Shown in pieces: positions 22,864 to 33,527 of a DNA stretch of 64,000 nt; the first letter of the stretch is position 1; the number at the start of each line of letters is the position of its first letter. The notes beneath the pieces are model-generated. The model did not search any database, was not told the origin of the DNA, and saw only the letters and a program-made list of their open reading frames with translations. Position numbers and translations under genes: made by a program. The stretch is from Ophiodon elongatus. Taxonomy: Eukaryota; Chordata; Actinopteri; Perciformes; Hexagrammidae. The stretch is from NCBI GenBank assembly GCA_016806645.1, contig JACSYO010000471.1:3353501-3417500 (forward strand). Reading direction: 5' to 3'.

Positions 22864-25410
22864 TCATGAGGCTCCTCTGATAATGACCATCACCATGTAG
22901 TCATCCTCTGATTTGGCAAAGGCTTTGGCAGAGGCATCCACAAACTGCTGTGAGAATTCACATGGTGGGAAAGCGTGAAGGACTCCTCCGTGGTCCTTGT
23001 CACGGCCGCCCCCCACAGGGAGGCTGATGATGCCGGCTGCCTCCTTCTGCTTCAGGTAGGCCACCAGATTCTTCAGAGGTCTCTCAGCCGAGCTGTTGGC
23101 GTCCTGGATCCCTCCGTCTTCACATTTCCCGGGCACGGCCAGAAGGATGGCGTATCCACTCGAGCCGGCAGCTTTGATGCGACGTGAAACTTCATCTATC
23201 TTGGGTTGGTCCAGACGCAGGCGCTGGCTGATCTTCAGCTGGGACGCTTGACCCCCCGCGGAGCCCTGCAACAGCAGACTAGAAGCCACTGCCATGTCCC
23301 CCTCCAGCAGGTGCAGTGATGTGGGAAAGCTGCTATTCTTCAGCAGGAGGACTCCCTGCCAGACCTGACTCAGCTTTTGTCCTGCAGTTGCCGGCTTGGA
23401 CTGCTGTCCCAACTTGGAGGGAAGATGTTCTAAGCGATCCTCCTTCTTAGCTGGGCTCTTGGTTGAGTCACTTGCTTTGATTTTGCGGTCCTTCTCGGAG
23501 CAGGAGCCTGGTACAGGCGGGGTAAGTGTTTTTCTTCTCTTGTCACCAAAGCCGGGGTTTTGGCGCTCTCTGACAGGGGAGGTTTTGCCAGAGCGAGACA
23601 GGCGTTCAGGGTCACTGTAGCGTCCCCCATCTCGGCTACTCCCTTCAGGGCTGCGCTCTAATGAGTTGCCATGACGGCGCAGACCAAAGTTGATGTTGTC
23701 AGGTGAATGATCCAGCCGACCATCATCCAAATGTCTCCTTTTGCGGCTTAAATCTCTACCTTGTAAATCACGGTCTATTGACCAGGTCTCATGGGAACGC
23801 CTTTCAAGTCGGTCTATGGGCTCAAAGCCTGCTCCTCGCATTCTATCGTGGACACCCAAGCCAGACCATTCAGCGCTGGTGTACAGGCCCCTCTCTCTGA
23901 AGCGAGCAGGAAGTGGAGGGGACCTGTCCCTCACTCTCACCGAGTCTGTAAGGCGGTGGGCAAAGGGCTCAGGAACAAAGTCATAGTGCGGCAGGGGGAG
24001 CGGGAGCTGCACGTACTGCTGCTGCTGGTAGCGGTGCTCCGTATCCGCAAAATCCACTCTCAGTCTCCTGTCGGGGCCACCGAGAGGAAAGCCTCTCATG
24101 TGAGTGCATGCAGCCTGAGCAGCATCCAAACTTTCATACTGGATGTAAGCCCACACTTCACCTTTCCTGTAGTCTATAGTCCTGATGGTACCAAAGCGGT
24201 CAAACTCCTTGGCTAGTGCAGCGAGTGGAACCCAGGGTCCGAGGCCCCCCACCCACAGCCTTGTCGTGGGTGTTGGTTTACCATAGCCGATTTTAATTGG
24301 GTTGTGGCCCACCACTTTCCCTGACATCGCTACTTTGGCACGATGAGCCATGTCAAGATTCTCAAACTTGATGAATCCGTAGGTGTTGCTCTGGCCTCGC
24401 ACTGCCCGCTTTATATCCACTTCCGTTATCATCCCAAACCTGTCAAACGCCCTCCTCAGGTCGCTCTCTGTCACACTGACGTCCAGATTGCCCAGAAACA
24501 AAGTCCTGTTTGCCCTCTGGTCATCCTCAGGGGTCATCAGGTCCTCCTCACGGAAAACAGCACATTCGGGGATGAACGGGGGTCTATTCCTGGAATCGTA
24601 CACTGAAAAATCCCTGTCTCTTTCCAGATCTCTGATGTGTGGTGGTGGAGGCGGAGGAGTAGGAGGCGGAGGGGGAGGCGGTGGGTGGGGGAGACGGCCC
24701 ATGGCCAGCTGCTGTAATCGGTAGTCTCTGTATCCCATACCAGAGGGAGAAAGGGGCCTCTGAGAGTGGAGATGCCTGGGTCCCGGAGGGAAACTGTCTT
24801 TTGAAACAGGGGAGCGACTCCTGAGTCTGTTGGTGTACACGGTCTCTATCTTCAGAGGCCGGTCGTACAACACCAGCTTGCCGCGGGCGTGCTTGGCCGA
24901 CCGCGCGTCATCCGGCCTCCTGAAGTTCACGTACGCCACCCTGTCGTCGTTTTCTCGACTTATCTTCACGCTGACGTCACCAAACCTCTTGAACTCGTGA
25001 AACAGCCCGTCTTCTATCTCCTCGTCGCTCAGCTGGTTGCCCAGCTCACTTATCTTGAGAGTCTTGTACTCGTTTTCGGGGTTTGACGGAGGCCGCGGGT
25101 CGCTGCGTGAACCGGACCTGGACGTTTCCGCGTCGACGTTGGCGCCTCCGTACGGCTTGTTCCCCGAAACCACCGGGTAGTCGTACCCGGTGCCGGTCCG
25201 GCTGGACGGATTGTGTCCGTCCGAGTCCCGCATGTCTCTTTTCTCGCTGTGTAAACTTCTCCGGGACGAAGCCCCGCCGTGCGCCGCGCCGTTGCCGTTG
25301 TTGCTGCCTCCCGTTGGCGGCGCGCCGCTCTTCTTGCTCCCTCCTCGGTCCCGGCCGTCATCCGGCGCCCGGGCGCGTTTCTTCACCGGAGACCGCTCTT
25401 TTCCCTTCAT
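22864..25410 (-). CDS. rbm15: RBM15: spen-family RNA-binding protein
   Basis: A single uninterrupted frame of 848 residues; human RBM15 is about 970. It starts MKGKERSPVK, the conserved internal start seen in the human protein. Domains: disordered Arg/Ser/Gly N-terminus; RRM1 (about 115-192); a polyproline run (about 242-257); RRM2 (302-378, NRTLFLGNLD); RRM3 (383-457, RLWVGGLGPWVP); an Arg-rich region; and a C-terminal SPOC domain (about 670-848). RBM15 is nuclear. It recruits the WTAP/METTL3 m6A methyltransferase to RNA, including Xist in mammals, and acts in splicing and haematopoiesis. The SPOC domain binds phosphorylated partners. The length difference lies in the low-complexity segments. 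The intronless coding region fits the mostly single-exon human gene. slc6a17 lies divergently some 8 kb to the right. Confidence 0.97.
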   Translation of the reverse strand: MKGKERSPVKKRARAPDDGRDRGGSKKSGAPPTGGSNNGNGAAHGGASSRRSLHSEKRDMRDSDGHNPSSRTGTGYDYPVVSGNKPYGGANVDAETSRSGSRSDPRPPSNPENEYKTLKISELGNQLSDEEIEDGLFHEFKRFGDVSVKISRENDDRVAYVNFRRPDDARSAKHARGKLVLYDRPLKIETVYTNRLRSRSPVSKDSFPPGPRHLHSQRPLSPSGMGYRDYRLQQLAMGRLPHPPPPPPPPTPPPPPPHIRDLERDRDFSVYDSRNRPPFIPECAVFREEDLMTPEDDQRANRTLFLGNLDVSVTESDLRRAFDRFGMITEVDIKRAVRGQSNTYGFIKFENLDMAHRAKVAMSGKVVGHNPIKIGYGKPTPTTRLWVGGLGPWVPLAALAKEFDRFGTIRTIDYRKGEVWAYIQYESLDAAQAACTHMRGFPLGGPDRRLRVDFADTEHRYQQQQYVQLPLPLPHYDFVPEPFAHRLTDSVRVRDRSPPLPARFRERGLYTSAEWSGLGVHDRMRGAGFEPIDRLERRSHETWSIDRDLQGRDLSRKRRHLDDGRLDHSPDNINFGLRRHGNSLERSPEGSSRDGGRYSDPERLSRSGKTSPVRERQNPGFGDKRRKTLTPPVPGSCSEKDRKIKASDSTKSPAKKEDRLEHLPSKLGQQSKPATAGQKLSQVWQGVLLLKNSSFPTSLHLLEGDMAVASSLLLQGSAGGQASQLKISQRLRLDQPKIDEVSRRIKAAGSSGYAILLAVPGKCEDGGIQDANSSAERPLKNLVAYLKQKEAAGIISLPVGGGRDKDHGGVLHAFPPCEFSQQFVDASAKAFAKSEDDYMVMVIIRGAS

Positions 25411-25660
25411 CTCCCAACAGCCGACGTACGCAGCCTACTCGCTTACTTCTTTTAATCTGCTCTCTGTCCCTGAAATAGACCGTAATTGACTTAACTTTCG
25501 ACGGTTTCCAATACACACTCAAGCGAGCGACACAACCGCCATGTTGGACTGCTTGCAACTACTGTACGGGAAGTCCCGCCCTCGCGCCCGTACAAGAAGC
25601 TGATTGGCCGAGCGGGCTGTCACACGCGTGAGCAGGAAGTCCGCCCGCCTATCATAAACA
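25411..25660 (-). promoter_or_regulatory. rbm15 promoter, GC-rich, YY1- and ETS-like sites
   Basis: About 250 bases upstream of the rbm15 start are rich in CpG and lack a TATA box. On the plus strand it contains CCGCCATGTTG (25536-25546), a YY1 core, two GGAAGTCC ETS-like sites (about 25569 and 25634), and an inverted CCAAT box (ATTGG, about 25602). This arrangement is typical of broadly expressed housekeeping promoters. The transcription start is not defined by the sequence. Confidence 0.5.
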
Positions 25661-26487
25661 AGGGTGCGGCTCTGCTGTGGGGTCACAGTACAGTCCTGGA
25701 AGAAGAGTTGAATTATTGGTCTGTCAAAGTATTTGTTCAGGCTGCATTGTGACCTTGACGTCGGGGCACTGACTGTTATTGAGTCACACATGACAGGAAA
25801 ACAACACTTTACATACATTGGGGGAGAGGTGGACAGTTAGACTATATACAGCTAGGATCTATCAAGCTGTTTGCATGGGGTGCAGGCCAGGGGCTTTTCA
25901 AGGACCAGCTGTATATAAGTAATACAGAATACGTGTGTCTGTGCCATATACTGTATATAGGTCTGTACTGGATAGAATAAGATACATGCATGATACAAAA
26001 GTGCTGTGGAACTCTTCATCTTTACATCTAGTGCATGAAAGCATTCAGTATACCCCTCTTAGTGTACATTATAGGTACTTTATCTGCAGTAGTTATCCAC
26101 AACACTGTATTATCTATGCAAGTGACAGTGTTAATACTGTGTAGCTTTAGTTACTATGGGATGGATTACTACTGCAGATAAAATACACACTTCTCTCTCT
26201 CTTTCAATTAAAGAAATATTTCTAATGTTGTAATTGTTGATATTATATAATTGCTATGTTTGTGTTAAGGAGTAGCAAAGATGCAAAATAAATAATTTAG
26301 ATGGGTAGGTAGTGTTGTTTAATGTCACAGTGTGACATTTATTATTTTAGACAGAACAAAATTATTTTTTGATGACGACACGAGTTAAGTTAAGACTCCA
26401 TGATCCATTTGTATATATGTGTGATTATAAACTGTGCCCCTGTCAGCCTGCGACATACTGAACAAACATGTTTTTACCAAATGTCCA

Positions 26488-26501
26488 CCAGTAGGGGGCA
26501 G
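26488..26501 (+). promoter_or_regulatory. CTCF-consensus site
   Basis: CCAGTAGGGGGCAG matches every position of the CTCF core consensus CCASYAGRKGGCAS. It is about 0.85 kb from the rbm15 promoter and is oriented away from the minus-strand site at 18233. Confidence 0.5.
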
Positions 26502-29500
26502 ATAAGCTCCTCCTGACAACCACATTGTCAGGCTTGTCACTGAAACAGGAAGGTAAAGCACTAACTGTCTAGCCAGACAAAAACTTTTGTATCCTGATTA
26601 TTGACTGGAAGTCTCCTGAGTGGCTGCGAGGTAGTGGAGAGAAACAGTTCACTGAGAAACCTCAGCCAGACTGTCTCTATGTTCAGTCTATTTCCTGGAA
26701 GACTTGTACTGAATATTGCCCCATCAATACGAATAAAACGTGAAAAACACTATGTAACTTAAATATAAAACATCCTATGTGATTATGTGCTCTTCAAAAC
26801 AAACAAAAATATTCAAACTTGGTTTAACTTAAAAAGCGTAATGTTTTGTGAAAACATTTTTACATGTCATCTTGAAAAGCTTACATTTTATAATGCTGTG
26901 TATTTTCTATATTTTATTGAATTATTTAATGAAATACAGAACAAAACAAAAGATACACACACATCAAATGGATACATTACAGTAGGGCAAAAACCATGAA
27001 AGCTTTACTTTGCAGTTAATATTCCCATAAGACTGAAATCCATTTAATTAATTTTATGATATCTATACAAAGTCATAATTTCTGTTATATTCTCTCATAG
27101 CATCAGTTCAAGAACATATATAATGAACCTCCCAAAGTCTCCCCATTTAATCACATGATGACATGCACCTCAGATAATTTTGAATGAAATTTGTTTAAAA
27201 GGTGACCTTGAGTTCACTTCCATTTCAATTAACCTTTTTGCTCATGTTTTTCTTACAGTAATTACGCCGCACCAACCCAAACTATATTTCAGCCTAGGCC
27301 ACAATTCATACTACATAAATCTATGTAGTGGGCTATTTTTGGATGTGTGGGCACTTTTATTATTAATGATAATACACAGAAATAAAATGCTGAAGCATGT
27401 ATGTAGGGCGCTCCCACGCGTAGGATTACAGCCTGCATGACAGCCGGGGTAGCGATGGTCGTCCAATTAAACTGTGATGCCTTATGGACACAAAAGCAGA
27501 CAATTCAGTAACTTTTGTGACACACAAGCAAACATATACACACCAGTGCATGCAAAAGTCTGTTTCTTCAGCTTAATTCCTATTTCTTTATCTGAGCTTC
27601 ATGAGGTTCTTAAAAACAGGAAAGAAAATCCTGAAGAATCCTGGGAAATAGTGTTTCCTCTTCCTAAGCTATCACACATTATATATATATTAAATTACAA
27701 CAAAGTTCACATTTGCAAATTGAAACGTATTAAAAAGGCCATAATATCCCTTCTGATTGTGTCAGATTTATTTAAATTCTTTGTTCTCGATAACTTTTAA
27801 TCTGGATCCCTTTTTTGTCTCACTGACCCTAGGGATATTTTAAAAGGATTATGTTGTCCAAAAAAAATGGGGACAGAAGCTTTGCCCTCAACCTCGTGAA
27901 CTGGACTGGCCCCTCTTTGAGAGACCATCTGGTGAAGTTCCTCTATAGACTGTCACATGTCCCTGCGCAGGCCCACCAAGGCAATCTGCCACCCAGTATT
28001 AAAATGGGTTTAAGTGTGTTTATAAAGATAGTATGAGCGGGGAAATTTGTTCCTGCTTTAAATCTCTTCCCAATATCCAGGTCAGCTGTTTGTCCTTAAT
28101 TAAAGCATTCATCCATGAGTGTGTGTCAACAAAAATGTGCTTATATATAAAATGGTGGCAAAGTTATATAGTGGCTGCTGCCTGTTCACACCAGTGGATA
28201 ACAAACAGGAAACAAACCTTCACGTTTTCAGAGACTGCAGCAATGAAGTCACTGAAATACAAAACCTTGAATTTACTGCAACAAAAAGGGGTTTCATCTG
28301 ATAACTGTCAAATACAGAAAGGCATGTGAGGGTTTTTGTTAATGAGCTATTAAAAGGGGAAATCTGCAAAGGATTAGAGCGGAAAATACAGCTTTTAATG
28401 AGGTTCTATTTTTGTGCATTGCATTAAGGTGAACCGCATGGCCTCACCCACTGCACCCTGGCTTTCATGTAAGACAGATGCTTCGTAACAGATCTGTTTG
28501 TGTATTTTTGCCAACCAAAGGACAACCAATCCTTCACCTGTCTCACCTAAACCGGTACACACTTGATGGATTCCCCATCATATGTGTCAAAATTTGAGCC
28601 ACCTACAGTGTCACATCACTTTACCGTATCGCGGCATCCACCTGGTTTTTAAACGCATTCATCTTATTGTATCTTCATTTAATGACAATACCCCTCAAGC
28701 AGTTTCTGATTACATCCCGTGTAAATAAACACACTGTCTTGGAGTGTTGCCGTATGGCAGAGCACTGCAGAGTGTGTTTCTCAGAGCCCGACATGACCCA
28801 CTTTCTCCACTGTCTGAACACCTGCACAACACCAGCATGTCCCCGTGCACTGATGCACACTGTGAGAGCAGGAAATGTTACAACAGTGTGAGAATGCATC
28901 GACAGATTAAGCAGAAAGCCAAGACTGTTGAGTGTTTTTTGACAGTAAAACCAAGTTATGCATGACTTAAATAGCATCATATAATTTCCTCATCTTAAGG
29001 AAAGATGAATAATACATGAAAGTGCTTGTTCTTGTCTTTCCTCAATATGTTTATATTCACAGGTTTTGCATGATGCTAATGAAGTAGTATAGTGAGAGAA
29101 CGAGCGTCAGGGAATTATCAGTACATCGATCCCTCTGACAAATGTAGACATTGATCGCTTTGAATACTCCATTCGCATCCGTCAAAAGTGTTCACATTCA
29201 CTTGCTTTCAGCAGGATTTGCAGTGTAAATGTAATACGTTTGTTCAAGTGCTTGTACTCAGAATAATGGACTAGATAAGTGATACCACAAAGCCCAGTGC
29301 AGAGTGAATCTTTTTTTAGGAACTGAGAGTGACCCAGACAGCACAAAACACAAGGGGAGAAACAGGAGGGAGGTAGGGAGGGAAGATCGGGGGAGGAGAG
29401 CAAAGGGATGGGGAGGGCGGAATATAAATGAGACTAGAGTGAAGGAAAAGTACTGGGCGGATGTGGTGGTGCAGATGCAGAATGCATGAGCGCACGTGAG

Positions 29501-29998
29501 TGGAAGTGGGCGTGGGGTAACAGAAAAGAAAGCGGGTGCTGCAAAGCGGCGGGGAGACAATGTGAAGTTAGAGGCGACTGAAGGTGAACAGCAGAGAGGA
29601 GTGGAACTGTGCTGTGAAAGGGTGCTGACGTCAGACACCAACGACCATGAGATACAACAAATATCATGGAAGATATTTGAAGTAAAAATTCTAGAGAGAA
29701 AGTCTTTATAACAAGAGGAAGGACACTGCGTAGGGATTGTGACTGTGACTGAGAAAAAGGATGCGGATGATGAGAATAAATATAAAAATCTAAGAGAAAA
29801 GAATAACTGCATCACCCAGCCTTGAAAGCTTGTTAACAGGAAATGTTAAAGACTGTGAAATCAACTCTGACAGGAAACACTGTCACTCAAGCTTTCCTGG
29901 TGTTTAGTTTACATGTATGCTATGGTTATTGGTCATGATAGCAGCGTGTCCTTACGGATATAAATGACAGTCTGTCGATTAGGCCTTTACTTTGATCT

Positions 29999-30545
29999 TA
30001 ACTGAAATGTCTCCACAACTACTGGATAGATTGCCATTCTTTTGGACAGTCACCATATGGTTCCCAGAGGATAAATCCTACTTGCTTTGATGATCCCTTG
30101 ACTTTCCCTAAAGAGGTTAACATGAGGTTGACATTGGTGGTTTGAGAAAAATATTTCAACAACTTAGATTGCTGAAATTTGGCTCAGATATCCATGTCTC
30201 CCTCAGGATGAATTGTAATAACTTTGGTGATCCTCTGACTTTTCATCAAGCGCCATCATCTGTTTTGTTTTTGTGTGTTTATGACCAAAATCCTGCTATG
30301 CTAATGACATTCCCATCAGCCTCAGCTGTACTTTGTGTTTATTGATAATTAGCTAAAGCTATCATGTTAACACACTAAACTAAAATAGTGAACATTGTGT
30401 ACCTGCTAAACATCAGCCTATTGGCATTTTCCTTGACTGAAAGCTTAGCTTTAGCATTAGCTCAAAGCACCACTGTTTCTATTTAGTACCGTTCTATTTA
30501 GTACAGCCTCACAGAGCTGCTAGCATGGCTGTTTACAGCTGGTGC
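29999..30545 (+). repeat. Dispersed repeat family R1, copy A (longest)
   Basis: The longest copy of a family with three further copies in the window (37040-37300, 41095-41475, 45645-45965). Landmarks in order: ATGTCTCCACAACTA, GGATGAATTGTAATAACTTT, GGTGATCCTCTGAC, CATCAGCCTCAGCTGTACTT, CTAAACATCAGCCT, TTAGCTCAAAGCACC, GAGCTGCTAGCATGGCTGT. It has no coding capacity. The ends are not bounded by obvious inverted repeats, so the class is unknown. Confidence 0.75.
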
Positions 30546-31628
30546 TGAATAAACAAGAACCAAAAAAAGAATTGAGGTTTAAAGGGCATTGGGTAAATGA
30601 AAAGAGTGCAGCTCCTCCAACCCAGATGGGACTGTACGGTCATTTGCTAACCAGAGAGGGCATATAGCGCTGCAGTGCCTACAGTCCCACAGGCCTGCTA
30701 GGCTCCTGATGCAGGCTTAATAAAACATCTAAAATGATGTGAGGTGACACACTGTCCACTTAGCAGATGCCCTGAAGCATTTGAGGCTGAACTGCGGTGA
30801 TCAAGAGCACCTCAGTACTAGTTTGTACCGTGTGTTTACTGTCATTGTTGTGCTACATGATTGTAGTCCTTGTTCTAAAACTGGCTTCATCAGACTTTAT
30901 CCTCGCGTTAGACTTGTTCCCGTCAAAATGGGCTGTCTTAGATATGTCTTTCATTTTCATCTCAGATATTTCTTGTCAGACATTTTTCCCATGAGACAAA
31001 GTGACAAAAAGGTTGTGAACAAAAAAGTGGGGTGAGAAAACAGATGATCATCTTTAATCCACTTTACACTTCTAAAACATGTTATAACAAGAGGAAAGTA
31101 GAGCTGAGGAGAGAGAGTTAACACAGTGGGAGGAGAAGTTATCTGCATAGTACAACTACTTAAAGTATTTGGATTTAAGAAAAAATAAAATCCATCTGTC
31201 ACTTATTGGATCCCACAGAAACTTCAGAGACCATAGTTTAAGTCTAGGTCACACATGTGTGTGTGGATGTTTGAAATGCATTTAGTTGTCCCCAACAATA
31301 GAATAAAGCAATTTATGCAGAAAGGAGAGTGCCGAGATGAGACAAAGTCTGTCATATGATCCTGAGGTTGCTGTGGCAACTGCTTCCAGCAGTCAGCTCG
31401 AAGAAGGTGCGTCAAAAGCGTCACCAAGGACCGGGTATAGAAATACTAAAAACAGATCAGAACCTGAAATCGTCTTGGATGCTACACTCTGGAGAATAAA
31501 AATAGTTTGAACAACGTCCTACTGCCAGGCATAAATACAGAGAGAATGAGATAGGACTCTGTGGTTCAAAAGTACTGTGGAGGTCATGTCTTATGTAGTC
31601 AGTTCAATCTGTGTGAATGCTTATTAAT

Positions 31629-31970
31629 TTAACAGGCTTTTGTTCCCACAAAGTTTAAAGCCTCTTGATTCCACATGTTTACTCTTCTATGTTCTGTATC
31701 ATCCCTTAGACCAATGTCCATACTGATACATGCATTTGATTTGATGCAGTTGAAGAGAAATATCAAGAAGCAAGTGAGAACAAACATATTTAAGGTAGAC
31801 ATGTTGGAACGGACAACGAAATAAAACCATAGAGTCAGGATGAAAAATGGCCCCTCGACAATATCTTCCTCCCCGATCTCGGTGGTGTTGAAGAATATTC
31901 TGGCGGACGGTGCATGATTTATGGTTCCCTGGGTGTCTGTGTCTGCTTGCAGTCGTGTCGTCATGTCCAA
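31629..31970 (-). CDS. Possible small membrane protein exon (doubtful)
   Basis: An open frame of 113 codons begins MDMTTRLQADTD, has a sequon (NTTE) at about residue 28, then a hydrophobic stretch of about 38 residues (FFILTLWFYFVV...FLIFLFNC) and a charged tail. A type I or II single-pass protein is conceivable. A second open frame overlaps it, no Kozak or promoter signal is evident, and I recognise no family. It may be chance. Confidence 0.15.
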   Translation of the reverse strand: MDMTTRLQADTDTQGTINHAPSARIFFNTTEIGEEDIVEGPFFILTLWFYFVVRSNMSTLNMFVLTCFLIFLFNCIKSNACISMDIGLRDDTEHRRVNMWNQEALNFVGTKAC

Positions 31971-32432
31971 TGTCTAATAGAGAAACGACCACCTAGTGCA
32001 AGTCCAAAGTTTGATCAGGGAGATAAAGCTGTAAATCACAGATTATTAGAGTCATCTATGAATATAATTAAATGTGTATTCTCTTAGAGAGTGGATATCT
32101 GACTCAAAAAAACTACAATTTTAAGGTATTTGCACTTTACTTGAATATGTCCATGTTCTTCTTTGCTCTTCTACTCCGCTACATTTATTTGACAGCTGTT
32201 GAGATGAGGCTGCTTTTACAGACAACACATACGGTATCATCAGTTTATGAAATCTGATGCAATCATATAGATTTAGCTGTCCACACTGACAGGGGCCACT
32301 CTGTCAAGACCTTTGCACTTTTACAAAGTCAATTTGTGGGTGCATACCTTTTACTTTACACTAATGCTAACTTCATAATAAAAGCACAAATCCTAGATTT
32401 ACAGTAAGTAATGCTGAAAAGTTCTATAACAT

Positions 32433-32832
32433 ATTCAGAGCATTAATATAGCGGCAAACAACTATTTGCAATGTAAAGATATAGTCGAGTAATATCTCCC
32501 CGAGCAGAGAATGGAGTTGCTCTCTCGCTGCATGTGTTGTAATTAGAGCAACTGTGCTTTGTTCACATAGCCGGGCATGTGTTTATGTGGAGTAGTAGCA
32601 CCAAACCCCCCCCCCCCCCCCTCCTCCCCCTCTCCTAGGGTAAACACTGGTAGCTCTGTCAGCACTGCTGCTGATGTTTGCACTTCTGTTAGCACCGTTA
32701 GCTGCTAACCGCCAGCTCAGCTGTCGCCATGTTGAGAGCTGAAGAGAACAGGTTGTCCTGCTTTCAGAGAGCTGAGCAAATACATGGGTCCTAAGTAAAC
32801 GATGTCCAGCTAATTTGGCGGCATAATGCATG
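32433..32832 (+). repeat. Dispersed repeat family R2, copy 2
   Basis: Homologous to 956-1378 in the same orientation (see that entry for landmarks). This copy carries a 16-base C homopolymer (32606-32621) where copy 1 has a mixed pyrimidine block. The Arg/Gly-rich frame on the minus strand is a by-product. Confidence 0.7.
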
Positions 32833-33299
32833 TATGAAGTAGGTTTTATTTAATCATTATTCCCTAAATTTAGGCCAACGTCTTACATCACTGGTCACAC
32901 ACTCTCTCTTCTTCGAGTTTCTCCCTTTCCCTATTATTCATTTATTGTTTATATATTAATTATTAATGCGTATTCATTGCAGTGGAAAACGGCCTGCTCG
33001 TGTGTTTCCTCGCTGTTTTAGGATACAACTGTGTTTTGGGGGATGCTAACCAAACCTAATTGTGTTACCTACCATCTGATTTTGTTTCTGTATCGTGACA
33101 ACCCAGTGTTAAATGGCTTGAATTCTTTATCAATTGAAATGACGAAAGCTACGTCAGACCACCACTTCCTCAGGTAGGAGTGGATAACCTTGACAAACCC
33201 CCCCTTTTCTCTCCCGGCATCATCCCACCTTCCCATTGCACAGATGATGGGCGGAAGTCTCAAACAACAAGTGAGTAGCAGATGATCGTTTGTCTTTGT

Positions 33300-33527
33300 G
33301 GATGAGCAGCACTTTGTGCGTCACGGTGCGCCCCGGACTCTCCACCCCGCATGTTAATTGTAGGCAGAGCAGCATGTGATCCTCCGTCCGCCGCTAGTCC
33401 CGCGAGCGCTCAGTCCGCACCACACCGACACACAAGTGCTGCCCGGCGGATGTATTCACGCTTCTCCACTCATTGTCTGCGTTCATAATAAACCCTGGAT
33501 ATTGTTGACCGCTGCTAAAGACTCACG
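33300..33527 (+). promoter_or_regulatory. slc6a17: Probable slc6a17 promoter and first non-coding exon
   Basis: A local GC/CpG-rich island in AT-rich surroundings ends at a consensus donor, CACG|GTGAGA, whose intron begins at 33528. The acceptor TGATGCAG at about 36203-36210 lies 171 bases before the slc6a17 ATG. Joining them gives a two-exon leader with a 2.7-kb first intron. Inferred from composition and splice signals, not from a transcript. Confidence 0.45.

Larger units (their letters stand above)
25661..33250. other. Gene-poor interval between rbm15 and slc6a17
   Basis: No recognised gene. The 185-codon frame on the minus strand (29258-29815) is the complement of a purine-rich tract. 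One short open frame with a transmembrane-like stretch (31629-31970, minus) is listed separately. The interval also holds a CTCF-consensus match, a copy of repeat R1 (29999-30545) and a copy of repeat R2 (32433-32832). In human, KCNC4 lies between these two neighbours, but no potassium-channel exon is visible here. Confidence 0.5.

Noticed and set aside
29258..29815. 185-codon minus-strand open frame
   Set aside because: It is the complement of a purine-rich, low-complexity tract. The product is a run of Ser/Pro/Phe/Leu with no domain and no splice or promoter support.
32060..32420. Third, reversed copy of the hAT-type element
   Set aside because: A stretch near 32130-32200 resembles the interior of that family, but neither terminus nor a target duplication can be found. 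Too weak to list as a feature.
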